From positions 45,630 through 109,629 of the forward strand of contig JAFKKG010000036.1 of assembly GCA_017305715.1 (NCBI GenBank): a stretch of DNA of 64,000 nucleotides, in the 5' to 3' direction. Shown here in pieces: positions 33,324 to 41,646 of the stretch. The notes beneath the pieces were generated by a model, which did not search any database, was not told where the DNA came from, and worked only from the letters and a program-made list of their open reading frames with translations. The translations under genes and the position numbers were made by a program. Every line of letters begins with the position of its first letter. Position 1 is the stretch's first letter. Source of the stretch: Hyphomicrobiales bacterium. Its GTDB lineage: Bacteria > Pseudomonadota > Alphaproteobacteria > Rhizobiales > Xanthobacteraceae.

Positions 33324-34487
33324 TCATATCTCAGCCCGGGGCGGATCGTTGCGCAACAGGAACAGCGCCAACAGCGCCGCGAGGCTGAGCGCCGAGGAGA
33401 CGATCAGGACGCGGCTGCCCATGGTGTCGATCAAGAGGCTGAACAGCAGCGGAGCGGCGGCCTGCGCCATCCGCGCCGGTGCGCCGATGATGCCGAGGCG
33501 ATAGCCGTAATTCTGGGGGCCAAAGATCGCCAGCGGCAGCGTGCCGCGCGCGATGGTGAGGATGCCGTTGCCGGCGCCGTAGAACAGCGCGAATACACTG
33601 GCCGCGCCGCCGCCGGCCAGAGCGAGAATCGCAGTACCGATCGGATTCGTGATGCAGGCGAGCTTGGTCGAGACCAGCGGATGGAAGCGGCTGAGGAAGC
33701 CGGCCTCGAAAATGCGGGCTGCCACTTGCGCCGGGCCGATCAGCGCGCCCGCGAATACCGCTTGTCCGTGGGTCGCGCCGGCGGCTTCCATGATCCGGGG
33801 CAAATGCGCGGCCATCGCGCCGGTGACGGTCCAGGCGGCGGCGAACACGAAGGCCAGCAGGATCATGGTGCGGTCGATCGGGATATGCGGCTTGACGGCG
33901 GAAGCGACCGCGGCCTTGGCGCCCTTGACCGCCGGTAGCATCCATAAATTGATCGGCAGGCCGATCAGGATATGCGCCGCCGCCCAGGCAAAACAGGTGT
34001 TGCGCCAGCCGATGGTTTCCAGCCCCCAGGCCGAGAGCGGCCATCCTACGGTGGAGGCAAAACCCGCGATCAGCGTGATCCCGGTGATCGAGCGCCGCGC
34101 CGCATCGCCATAGATGCGCCCGAGTGCCGCGAACGCCGCGTCGTAGAGGCCGCCGGTCATGCCGATGCCGAGCAGCAGCCAGGCGAGGACCATCACCGGG
34201 ACGGAAGTGCTGAACCCGAGCAGCGTCAGTCCCACGGCGAATACCACATTGGACATCGACAGCACTGGCCGGCCGCCGACCAGGTCGATCTGCCGGCCGA
34301 TGCGCGGGCCGAGCAAAGCCGAGAGCACCAGGGAGGCGGAGAAAGCGGCAAAGATCCAGTTCGACGACACGCCGAGATCGCGCGCGATCGGATCGGCCAA
34401 AATCGCCGGGAGATAATAGCTCGACGCCCAGGCCAGCGTCTGCGTGGTGCCAAGCGCCAGGATAATGGGGAGGGGGCTTGCGCTCAT
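33324..34487 (-). CDS. MFS transporter
   Basis: The 387-residue carrier has 12 helices. It opens MSASPLPIILALGTTQTLAWASSYYLPAILADPIARDLGV, which resembles MFS members of the oxalate:formate/MCT-like type in Rhizobiales, and has the A-motif ARIGRQIDLVGGRPVL. The substrate is not apparent. A perfect 11-bp-arm palindrome 63 bases upstream of its start (34550-34575) is its likely operator. The RidA gene follows 22 bases after its stop. Confidence 0.86.
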   Translation of the reverse strand: MSASPLPIILALGTTQTLAWASSYYLPAILADPIARDLGVSSNWIFAAFSASLVLSALLGPRIGRQIDLVGGRPVLSMSNVVFAVGLTLLGFSTSVPVMVLAWLLLGIGMTGGLYDAAFAALGRIYGDAARRSITGITLIAGFASTVGWPLSAWGLETIGWRNTCFAWAAAHILIGLPINLWMLPAVKGAKAAVASAVKPHIPIDRTMILLAFVFAAAWTVTGAMAAHLPRIMEAAGATHGQAVFAGALIGPAQVAARIFEAGFLSRFHPLVSTKLACITNPIGTAILALAGGGAASVFALFYGAGNGILTIARGTLPLAIFGPQNYGYRLGIIGAPARMAQAAAPLLFSLLIDTMGSRVLIVSSALSLAALLALFLLRNDPPRAEI

Positions 34488-34549
34488 GGCCTGTTTGCGT
34501 TGCGCCGGCTTGTCGTTCGTGTTGCCGTCATGGCCACCCTGCCGGAATC

Positions 34550-34575
34550 GAGTTGTCTATATTAATAGACAACTC
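34550..34575. promoter_or_regulatory. Perfect palindrome GAGTTGTCTAT-atta-ATAGACAACTC, probable operator
   Basis: Two perfectly complementary 11-base arms (34550-34560 and 34565-34575) are separated by ATTA. The centre contains TATATTAAT, which could serve as a -10 box on the reverse strand. The site lies 63 bases before the MFS start at 34487 and matches the size of operators bound by dimeric MarR, TetR or GntR regulators. No regulator gene lies beside it. Confidence 0.75.
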
Positions 34576-34643
34576 AAAAAACGGCCGCCATGACTGTTTA
34601 GTGGCAACAGCGTTGCTTTTTTGGATGGAAGGCGGCGAGGCGC

Positions 34644-35909
34644 TCATGCCTGGATCATCATCCGTCGCGACCAATAGAGGGCGAGGGGCCCAAGCAGAAT
34701 GCCGGCCGCCAGCACGGCAAACGCGGCCGTCCACGCCGACGCACTCGACGGTCCGCCGGCTGCATCCAGCGCGACGCCAAGCGCCCAGGCACCGAGGGCC
34801 GACAGGCTGAAGCCAACGGTTGAATGCACGGCCATCGTGGCGCCGCGGTAGTTGGGATCGGCGGCCATCGTCATCCCCGATGTCAGTGCGCCGGAATCGG
34901 CGGGCACCGTGATGGCGTAGACCAGGATCAGCGGCAGCAGCAGCCATGGCGACTGGTCGGCAAACGCGCCGATCAACAGAGCCACGACGGCAGAACTCAG
35001 CATCACGGCGGTGATGGCGCGATGCCGGCCGAACCGGATCGCGCATTCATTGCCGAGAATGCTGGCCGGCATCGCCAGCACGGAGAACAGCACGCTGACG
35101 ACCACGGGCGTCAGGATCGATCCGTCCGAATTCTTCGCCGCCACGAACGTCCAGAACGCGACGAGCCAGGTCCGGATGCCGTACAGCTCAAAGCAGTGCG
35201 CGCCATAGCCGAGCACGAAGCCCATGGCGTTGGTGTTGCGGAACACCGGCGCGAAATCCAGGAGGCGCCCTGGCGCGGGCTTCGGCGTCACCGGCCGCAG
35301 CAGGAAACAGACCGAAAGCATCACCAGCGGGCCCAGCGCGGTCACCAGGAAGGCGGCGCGCCAGCCCCAGGCGTCCGCGACAAGCTGCGAGACCAGGAAC
35401 GACAGCCCGACGCCGAACGAAAAGCTCGACGTGTACAGCGTGATCGCGCGGGACGAATCTCCCGGCTCAAGCCGGTCGGTCAACGCCTTGAGGCCCGGCA
35501 TGTAGGCGCCCGCAAAGCCGATGCCGGCAATCGCGTTGAACAACGCCCCGGACCAGAGACCGGTGGCAAACAGGCCGAACAGCAGTGTGCCGAGCGCACT
35601 GACCGCCGAACCCGCCATCAGAATCCTGCGCGCGTCGATCCGGTCGGTCAGCGTCGCCAGCAGCGGCACGGTCAGCATGTAGCCGGCGGCACCCGAGCCC
35701 GCCAGCAGCCCGGCCTGCGCGCCGCTCAGATGCCATTCGGGGATCAGGAACGCGGCCAGAATGGACGGCACCACGACGTGAGGGAGCAGGCTGCCGAGCT
35801 GCCCCATGCACATCGCGACGATGACGGATCGGCCGTTCAAGGAAATGCGTTTCACCCCGATTTGCTCACGATGCGCAACCGCATCCTGCTTTGCCTTGTT
35901 GCTTGGCAT
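34644..35909 (-). CDS. MFS transporter, CynX/NarK-like
   Basis: A 421-residue 12-helix MFS carrier; the first helix begins NGRSVIVAMCMGQLGSLLPHVVVPS. The A-motif-like loop is ATLTDRIDARRILMAG and the second half starts VFRNTNAMGFVLGYGAHCFELYG. The substrate is unknown; anion or metabolite transport is possible. The ATG at 35909 has an AGAAGG site; in-frame codons extend upstream to 35990. It lies tail-to-head with the MFS gene at 33324 and is separated from it by the palindrome region. Confidence 0.85.
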   Translation of the reverse strand: MPSNKAKQDAVAHREQIGVKRISLNGRSVIVAMCMGQLGSLLPHVVVPSILAAFLIPEWHLSGAQAGLLAGSGAAGYMLTVPLLATLTDRIDARRILMAGSAVSALGTLLFGLFATGLWSGALFNAIAGIGFAGAYMPGLKALTDRLEPGDSSRAITLYTSSFSFGVGLSFLVSQLVADAWGWRAAFLVTALGPLVMLSVCFLLRPVTPKPAPGRLLDFAPVFRNTNAMGFVLGYGAHCFELYGIRTWLVAFWTFVAAKNSDGSILTPVVVSVLFSVLAMPASILGNECAIRFGRHRAITAVMLSSAVVALLIGAFADQSPWLLLPLILVYAITVPADSGALTSGMTMAADPNYRGATMAVHSTVGFSLSALGAWALGVALDAAGGPSSASAWTAAFAVLAAGILLGPLALYWSRRMMIQA

Positions 35910-36765
35910 TTGCACCTTCTGCGCAACAGGCGTCAACGGTTGATGGCGCCGGTTCGTCGCAGCGCTGGCTTGCGCCTGGAGCGGCTGCAAACGCCGGTTT
36001 CAAGGCAACACCAGTTCGACACGTCGTGCGGCTTCGTGATAGTGGCGGCGCGGTGCCCGAAATGACGTCGATCGAGTCATTCCGCGGGAGCCTGTCGTCT
36101 CCCGCGAGGCGGGGGAGCCAGTAGGCCGCGGCTTCTCGGTTCTATCATCGGCGCCTCTGGAATACTGGATCGTCCGCCTTCGCGGACGACGACAGTTGGT
36201 GTGACAAGCTTTCGCAGTCTCGCGGCGCGTTGCGCCCGAGCTTTGCCAGAAATTCTCCGCCCTCTCCAAACTGAGGGCGCAGGGAATGCCGGATGCGCGC
36301 TGCACCCGCGGTCTCGTGTGCGGATTGTGCTAAGAATGCTGCACACGAGCATACAGGGCAGCGGAGAACATCCGACATTCCCTGCGCGATGGCTTTACGG
36401 CTTATCACGTGCTCTCCCCGGAGAACGGCTCTTTTGCCTCCGTCGCGCCCTGGGAAGTCAGACGCCCCCAGGAGCATGGACGCCAGCAACGCGGCGTCAG
36501 GACCACACGTCTTTGCCGTACGCTTCGGCCGCGCTCGTCGGGCGACAACCTCCACGTCCACCGCTCCCCGCCCAACGTCCGTGACGACGGCCGACGCCCT
36601 TCTGACCAGGGCGGGATGGGCAAAGTCGTAGCCCTGATTTGCCATTTCTGAAAAGCGAAATATTTTTCATTTCGGCTCTTGACACGACTTCCGAAAATCG
36701 GAAGGTGATTTGCCCGACGGGGGGGTGGCGCGCATCGCAGACCCCGGGGTCGGGCGGCGCGTGAA
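35910..36765. other. Non-coding composite repeat region between MFS and ynfA genes
   Basis: These 856 bases have no credible protein gene; the several ORFs on both strands (about 100-170 residues) are Arg/Pro/Ser-rich shadows. The stretch 36130-36760 looks like a dispersed non-coding element: nested inverted repeats at 36277-36387, then CGTGCTCTCCCCGGAGAACG and a short tail GAAAAGCGAAATATTTTTC and CTTCCGAAAATCGGAAG with self-complementary ends. From memory, similar text occurs in many Bradyrhizobium/Rhodopseudomonas genomes; I cannot search. Confidence 0.55.
36277..36387. repeat. Nested inverted repeat (17-bp outer and 9-bp inner arms)
   Basis: The outer arms GCGCAGGGAATGCCGGA (36277-36293) and TCCGACATTCCCTGCGC (36371-36387) are reverse complements with one mismatch (16 of 17). 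The inner arms CTCGTGTGC (36313-36321) and GCACACGAG (36341-36349) match perfectly. Transcribed RNA would fold into a long two-tier hairpin. This is part of the larger repeat region around 36130-36760. Confidence 0.85.
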
Positions 36766-37089
36766 CTATCCGCGCGGTCCCCAGAGAATGACGGCCGCGC
36801 CGACCAGACATATGCAGGCGCCGCCGATGTCCCAGCGGTCAGGACGCGTATTCTCAACCACCCAAAGCCAAACCAGTGACGCGACAATGTAGAGGCCGCC
36901 ATAGGCGGCGTAGGCACGCCCCGCTGCCTCGGTTTCGACCAGGGTCAACAGATACGCAAAAAGAATCAGCGATACGACACCCGGAACCAACCACCACGCG
37001 GGCTTGCCAAGGCGAAGCCAACCCCAGAAGGCAAAACAGCCCGCGATCTCGGCGACGGCAGCGCCGATATAGACAATAACGGTTTTCAT
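36766..37089 (-). CDS. ynfA: YnfA/UPF0060 family membrane protein
   Basis: The 107-residue inner-membrane protein has four helices and the family motifs [46 protein letters not shown] and [21 protein letters not shown]. YnfA belongs to the small multidrug resistance superfamily and is a possible exporter. The codon before its ATG is TTG, so a two-residue longer form is possible but less likely. It is divergent from the arsenic operon. Confidence 0.94.
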   Translation of the reverse strand: MKTVIVYIGAAVAEIAGCFAFWGWLRLGKPAWWLVPGVVSLILFAYLLTLVETEAAGRAYAAYGGLYIVASLVWLWVVENTRPDRWDIGGACICLVGAAVILWGPRG

Positions 37090-37274
37090 CAATCCAACTT
37101 CTCACGAGGCCCGTTGCCGTTCAAGGCAGCGGCTTGTGCCGTTGACCGTCAAGCCCGGCGAGCACGGATGCGGTTTTTCGATCAACGACCACATCACGCC
37201 GATTGTTCGCTTTGAACAGCGCTTGGACGATGGAGCCTATGGCGCCCGACAAAGCGGTACGACTTGACAGTCGT

Positions 37275-37302
37275 CCATATATCCATAAGTCTGGATATAT
37301 GG
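37275..37302. promoter_or_regulatory. Perfect palindrome CCATATATCCA-n6-TGGATATATGG, ArsR operator overlapping the start codon
   Basis: The arms 37275-37285 and 37292-37302 are perfect reverse complements of 11 bases around TAAGTC. The second arm covers the ATG of arsR (37299), and a TTGACA -35 hexamer lies just upstream at 37264-37269. The sequence has the ATATCC/GGATAT pattern expected for an ArsR-family operator, so arsR is probably autoregulated and arsenite-induced. Confidence 0.85.
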
Positions 37303-37667
37303 AATCAGAACAAGCCATTCTCGCGCTCGCGGCACTCGCCCAGCCGACCCGGCTGGATGTGTTTCGCCTGCTGGTGAAGCACGAGCCGGAAGGGCTCGCG
37401 GCCGGCGACGTCGCCAAGGCGCTGGCGGTGCCGCAGAACACCATGTCGTCGCATCTGGCGATTCTGTCGCGCGCGGGACTGGTGACGGCGCAGCGCTTCA
37501 GCCGCTCGATCGTCTACCGCGCCGATCTCGACGCGTTCCGGGCGGTCATGCTGTTCATGGTCAGGGACTGTTGCGATGGCCGGCCGGAAATCTGCGCGCC
37601 GCTGGTCGAAGACCTGACGCCGTGCTGTCCGCCCGCCAGAAAAAAGCGCGCTCATGCAAAAGTTTGA
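37299..37667 (+). CDS. arsR: ArsR-family arsenite-responsive repressor
   Basis: The 122-residue winged-helix repressor has the DNA-recognition segment AGDVAKALAVPQNTMSSHLAILSRAGLV. A cysteine cluster lies in the C-terminal half (Cys91-Cys92...Cys99 in RDCCDGRPEIC, plus Cys109-Cys110). This is the CC-x(5-6)-C type of As(III) site found in Acidithiobacillus-like ArsR, not the CxC in the DNA-binding helix of the plasmid R773 type. The open frame begins at 37203, but the ATG at 37299 is inside the operator and fits the family. It overlaps aqpS by 14 bases and heads an arsR-aqpS-arsC operon. Confidence 0.93.
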   Translation: MESEQAILALAALAQPTRLDVFRLLVKHEPEGLAAGDVAKALAVPQNTMSSHLAILSRAGLVTAQRFSRSIVYRADLDAFRAVMLFMVRDCCDGRPEICAPLVEDLTPCCPPARKKRAHAKV

Positions 37668-38352
37668 TGTGCCGCGCCGCCTGACCGCGGAAGCCCTCGG
37701 CACCGCGATACTGGTCGCCACCGTCGTCGGCTCCGGTATCATGGCGGAGACGCTGACCAAGGACGTTGCGCTGCTGCTGCTCAGCAATACGCTGCCGACC
37801 GGCGCGATCCTCGTGGTGCTCGTCAGCATTCTCGGGCCCATTTCGGGGGCGCATTTCAATCCGGCGGTTACGCTGGTGTTTGCGCTCCGGCGCGAGCTGC
37901 CGCCGCGCGAGGCGTTGTCGTATGCGATCGCGCAGATTGCGGGCGGCATCGCCGGCACCATGCTGGCGCACGCGATGTTCGCGCTGCCGCTGATGGATGC
38001 GTCCGTGAAAGTGCGGACCGGCGGTGCGCAATGGCTGGCCGAAGCGGTGGCGGCGTTCGGTCTCGTTGCGACCATCCTCGCCGGCATCCGGTTCAACCGC
38101 CCGGCGATTCCCTGGCTGGTCGGGCTCTATATTACGGCGGCCTACTGGTTCACGTCGTCGACGTCGTTTGCCAATCCGGCCGTCGCCATTGCCCGCTCGC
38201 TGACCAACACGTTTTCAGGGATACGTCCGACCGATCTACCCGGCTTCATCGCCGCCGAACTGTGCGGCGCCATCATCGCCATGCTGCTGATGGGTTGGCT
38301 GCTGCGCGGGGCAGGCGAGGTGGGCGCAACGACAAAGGAGGCCCATTCATGA
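37654..38352 (+). CDS. aqpS: Arsenic-operon aquaglyceroporin (AqpS type)
   Basis: The 232-residue MIP-family channel has six helices and the two pore half-helices GAHFNPAVTL and TSFANPAVAIA. In Sinorhizobium meliloti AqpS, encoded in an ars operon with arsR and arsC, lets arsenite leave the cell down its gradient after arsenate reduction. That arrangement is reproduced here. The start overlaps arsR by 14 bases; the stop overlaps arsC by four bases (ATGA), so translation is coupled. ArsB and Acr3 are absent, so AqpS is the probable only arsenite exit in this locus. Confidence 0.93.
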   Translation: MQKFDVPRRLTAEALGTAILVATVVGSGIMAETLTKDVALLLLSNTLPTGAILVVLVSILGPISGAHFNPAVTLVFALRRELPPREALSYAIAQIAGGIAGTMLAHAMFALPLMDASVKVRTGGAQWLAEAVAAFGLVATILAGIRFNRPAIPWLVGLYITAAYWFTSSTSFANPAVAIARSLTNTFSGIRPTDLPGFIAAELCGAIIAMLLMGWLLRGAGEVGATTKEAHS

Positions 38353-38756
38353 GCGTGACGATCTATCACAACCCGTCCTGCGGCACCTCGCGCAACACGC
38401 TGGCGATGATCCGCCAGAGCGGCGAAGAGCCTGAAGTGATCGAGTACCTGAAGACCCCGCCAAGCCGCGCCCGGCTGGTTGAGCTGATCGCCGCGTTGGG
38501 CATTTCTGCGCGGGCGCTGTTGCGCGAAAAGGGCTCGCCCTATGCGGAGCTCGGCCTTGCCGATCCCAAATGGAGCGACGACGAACTGATCGATTTCATG
38601 CTGGCCCACCCGATCCTGATCAACCGGCCGATCGTGGTGACGCCGAAGGGCGTAAAACTGTGCCGGCCGTCGGAGCTGGTGCTCGAACTGCTCGATCGTC
38701 CCGTCGAGACGTTCGTGAAGGAGGACGGCGAGGTCGTCGCGCGCGCAAGCTCGTAA
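38349..38756 (+). CDS. arsC: Arsenate reductase, glutaredoxin-dependent
   Basis: The 135-residue protein of the ArsC/Spx fold reduces As(V) to As(III) using glutaredoxin and glutathione. The catalytic Cys11 is in YHNPSCGTSRN, which matches Cys12 of the R773 enzyme. Later boxes are ELGLADPKWSDDELIDFMLAHPILINRPIVVTPKG and CRPSE. Its ATG is inside the aqpS stop overlap. Together with the AqpS channel it forms a minimal arsenate-to-arsenite pathway. Confidence 0.95.
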   Translation: MSVTIYHNPSCGTSRNTLAMIRQSGEEPEVIEYLKTPPSRARLVELIAALGISARALLREKGSPYAELGLADPKWSDDELIDFMLAHPILINRPIVVTPKGVKLCRPSELVLELLDRPVETFVKEDGEVVARASS

Positions 38757-38804
38757 CGGGCGGCGGGCCTTTCGTCCGTCACGATTGCGCGGCATAATGC
38801 AACT

Positions 38805-40064
38805 ATGGAACTCACGCCCCGCTTGCGCCTGATGAACTGGCTCGTCAACCAGAGCCTGACCGGCCTGCCCGAAAACGATCTGCTCCGCGGCTTTTGCGAG
38901 CGCTGCCGCGCCCACGGCCTGGAGCTGTCGCGTTCGCTCGTCTTCATCGACACGCTGCACCCGGTGTTCGAGGGGCGCGGATTTCGCTGGAACGATTCCC
39001 GGACCAACGAGAGCGAACGTTTTGAGTATGGTTCGAGCAGCGAGGGCACCGCTGCGGAAAACTGGCGGCGCTCGACATTCCATCATCTGCTCGAGACCGG
39101 CGGCGACGAACTGCTGATCGATCTGTCCGATTGCGCAGGGCTCGAGTTCAACATGATCGAGGAGCTGACCGCCAAGGGGCACAAGCATTTCCTCTCCTTC
39201 GTGCACCGTTTCGGCGAAGCCGGCACCATGGGCCAGATGGACTGCTTCTATTCGACCTGGGTGACCCGGCGCGAGGAGGGATTTGGCGAGCAGGGGCTCG
39301 CCGCGCTGCGCGACCTCGTGCCGGTGCTCGGGTTGGCGATCAAATCCGCAGCCCAGGCCGAGGTGGCGCGGACGCTGGGGCGGGTCTATCTCGGCCGCGA
39401 CGCCTCCGAGCAGGTGCTGCGCGGCCGCATGTCCCGCGGCGTCACCGAGCGCATCAAGGCGGTGTTGTGGTTTTCGGATTTGCGCGGCTCGACCGCGATC
39501 AGCGAGAGCATCGAGCCCGGCCAGATCATTCCCTTTCTCAACGACTACGCGCAGGCCTCGATCGACGCCATCCACGAGGCCGGCGGCGAAGTGCTGAAAC
39601 TGATCGGCGACGGCGTGCTGGCGATGTTCACGCATGAGAACATGGCCGTTGCCAAACGCGCCGCGCTGCGCGCCGAGCATCGTTTCCGGCGCAACATGGC
39701 CGCGGTCAGCGCCCGCCGTGCCGCCGAGGGCCTGGCGGTGACGACGGCCCATTGCGGCCTGCATATCGGCGAGGTGTTTTATGGCAATATCGGCAGCGAG
39801 GACCGGCTCGATTTCACCGTCGTCGGCCCCGCCGTCAACGAGGTCAGCCGCATCGCCTCGATGTGCCGCTCGGTCGACCGGGAATTGCTGACGTCGCAGG
39901 ATTTTCGCACCGGTCTCGACGCGGCGGGCCGCAACTTCCTGGTTTCCACCGGCCGCTACGCGCTGCGCGGCATCGGCCGCGCGCAGGATCTCTACACGCT
40001 GGATCCGGATATCGCGTCGGATGAGGTTGTGGCCGGCAGATACGAGCGCTATCTCGGGAGCTAA
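38805..40064 (+). CDS. Class III adenylate cyclase with an N-terminal regulatory domain
   Basis: The 419-residue soluble protein has a C-terminal cyclase domain (about residues 215-400). Metal-binding Asp225 (WFSDLRGST) and Asp269 (LKLIGDGVLAMF), substrate-specifying Lys265 and Asp336, and transition-state Asn345 and Arg349 in GPAVNEVSRI are all present, so it should make cAMP. The ~200-residue N-terminal part has no transmembrane helix and I do not recognise it; it contains HHLLETGGDELLID and EFNMIEELTAKGHKHFLSF. Such N-terminal domains may sense a ligand. It is convergent with, and overlaps by four bases, the following reverse-strand gene. Confidence 0.92.
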   Translation: MELTPRLRLMNWLVNQSLTGLPENDLLRGFCERCRAHGLELSRSLVFIDTLHPVFEGRGFRWNDSRTNESERFEYGSSSEGTAAENWRRSTFHHLLETGGDELLIDLSDCAGLEFNMIEELTAKGHKHFLSFVHRFGEAGTMGQMDCFYSTWVTRREEGFGEQGLAALRDLVPVLGLAIKSAAQAEVARTLGRVYLGRDASEQVLRGRMSRGVTERIKAVLWFSDLRGSTAISESIEPGQIIPFLNDYAQASIDAIHEAGGEVLKLIGDGVLAMFTHENMAVAKRAALRAEHRFRRNMAAVSARRAAEGLAVTTAHCGLHIGEVFYGNIGSEDRLDFTVVGPAVNEVSRIASMCRSVDRELLTSQDFRTGLDAAGRNFLVSTGRYALRGIGRAQDLYTLDPDIASDEVVAGRYERYLGS

Positions 40065-41278
40065 GTCGATTTGGCCCGCTGCGTGTACAGGCTTGCGGCG
40101 ACCAGCGAAAACACCGTCAGCACCACGCCGAGCGCGAACAGCGCGTCATGCGAGATCGTCGCGGCCAGCCAGACGCCGATCGCCGACATCATCATCTGCC
40201 AGAAGCCGAGCAGTGCGGAGGCCGCGCCCGCCTTCTCGCCGAACGGGGAAAGCGCCTGTGCCGTCCCCAGGGGATTGACGATGCCCATGCCGAGCAGGAA
40301 CACGCTGGTTGCGGCGAGAAACGACAGGAAGGTCGGGCTGTACAGCGACGCCAGCAGGATGGCGATGGCGCCGGCGACGGCCGCCACCAACCCGCCGCGG
40401 ATCGAGCGGTCGAGCCCGTAACGCGGGGCCAGTTTGGTCGCCAGCATTCCGGCGGCGAACACGATCATGACCGTGCCCGCGAAGAACAGGCCGAGCTGGA
40501 TCGGCGTAAAATGCATCGCCTCGATCAGGATGCGCGGCGCGGCCGAGAACATCGAGAACAGTCCGCCCATGATCAGGCTCACGGTTGCGGCCGGCACCAC
40601 GAAACGCCGGTCGGCGATCAGGCCAAAATAGTTTTTCGCGATCGCCAGCGGATCGAGCGGCGTGCGCGTCGCGTGGTGGGTTTCGCCCAGCACGGCGCCG
40701 TAAGCCACCGCGCCCAGCACGGCAAAGGCCGCGACGAGGGCGAATTCAGACCGCCAGCCGAAATAGTGCTCGAGCGCGCCGCCGAGCAGCGGCGAGAAAC
40801 CGGGGGCCGCCGCCATCGCGATCATGATGAGCGCCATCACGCGCGCCAGCGCCGCGCCCGAATACATATCGCGCGCGATCGCCCGCGACAGCACCGACGT
40901 GGCGCAGGCGCCCGCGGCCTGGATCACGCGGCCGGTCAGGAGATTGGGGAGGTCCGTGGCCAGGCCGCACCAGACGCTGCCGGCAAAGAACACGGCAAAA
41001 CCGATCAGAACCGGCCAGCGGCGGCCGTAACGGTCCGAGATCGGCCCGACCACGAGCTGGCCGACCGCGAACACCGCGAGGAAGATGGTGATGGCGGATG
41101 TCACCGCCGCGCTGGTCACCTTCAGCGAGGCCGCCATCTGCGGCAGCGAGGGCAGCAGGATGTTGGTCGCCAGCGTCCCGGTGGCGGCCAGGCCCGCCAG
41201 CACGGCGATTTGCAGTACGGTGTAGGAGGCTTCCGGGCGGGGACGGCTCGTGTCGATCGCGACGGTCTGGTCGGCCAT
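40061..41278 (-). CDS. Bcr/CflA family drug:proton antiporter
   Basis: The 405-residue MFS carrier has 12 helices. The Bcr/CflA signature is clear: an N-terminal ILLPSLPQMAASLKV, VGQLVVGPISDRYGRRWPVLIG for motif A, QAAGACATSVLSRAIARD for helix 4, and the following SGAALARVMALIMIAMAAAPGFSPLLGG. The group exports bicyclomycin, chloramphenicol and similar compounds. Its C-terminal end overlaps the cyclase gene by four bases on the other strand. The AT-rich stretch 41298-41320 upstream (AAAATTATAATGATCATATG) likely contains its promoter. Confidence 0.92.
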   Translation of the reverse strand: MADQTVAIDTSRPRPEASYTVLQIAVLAGLAATGTLATNILLPSLPQMAASLKVTSAAVTSAITIFLAVFAVGQLVVGPISDRYGRRWPVLIGFAVFFAGSVWCGLATDLPNLLTGRVIQAAGACATSVLSRAIARDMYSGAALARVMALIMIAMAAAPGFSPLLGGALEHYFGWRSEFALVAAFAVLGAVAYGAVLGETHHATRTPLDPLAIAKNYFGLIADRRFVVPAATVSLIMGGLFSMFSAAPRILIEAMHFTPIQLGLFFAGTVMIVFAAGMLATKLAPRYGLDRSIRGGLVAAVAGAIAILLASLYSPTFLSFLAATSVFLLGMGIVNPLGTAQALSPFGEKAGAASALLGFWQMMMSAIGVWLAATISHDALFALGVVLTVFSLVAASLYTQRAKST

Positions 41279-41646
41279 GGAGCGTTCCCGGATTCGATAA
41301 AATTATAATGATCATATGACGCGAGGCTGGAAACCGGAAGGGCGCAATGAGGGCCCTGCAGCAACTTCCCGTCAAGATTGCTATCCAATCGCTGCAAACG
41401 CTTCAAGCGATTTCCTGCTCCGTTGCCAACCCGAAGCCGCCGGGTTTACACTGGCACCATCATGATGATGCGCTCCCTCCATATCGCTTCGGTCTTCTTC
41501 CTGGGCCACTGACGGCGCCGCCGTTTGGCGACCGGAAGTCAATTTGCGGATGGCGATACCGCCGGCCGCATTCCCCTAGGACCGAATGAGCCCAACCGAC
41601 CCTGCTTCGAGCAGGGCGGTGGTGGCTGACGATATGAGGATTTTTT
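41279..41646. promoter_or_regulatory. Divergent promoter region between Bcr-type transporter and PhyH gene
   Basis: These 368 bases carry no credible gene. The AT-rich segment at 41298-41320 fits a reverse-strand promoter for the transporter. The ribosome binding site AGGATTTTTT precedes the PhyH start. Confidence 0.45.

Noticed and set aside
34824-36065. 413-codon forward frame antisense to an MFS gene
   Set aside because: Arg/Gln/His-rich shadow; the MFS helices are on the reverse strand.
36145-36645. Reverse frame of 166 codons and forward frames of 80-127 codons in the composite repeat
   Set aside because: No ribosome binding site, low-complexity Arg/Ser/Pro text, and they cross inverted-repeat arms; typical spurious ORFs of a repeat.
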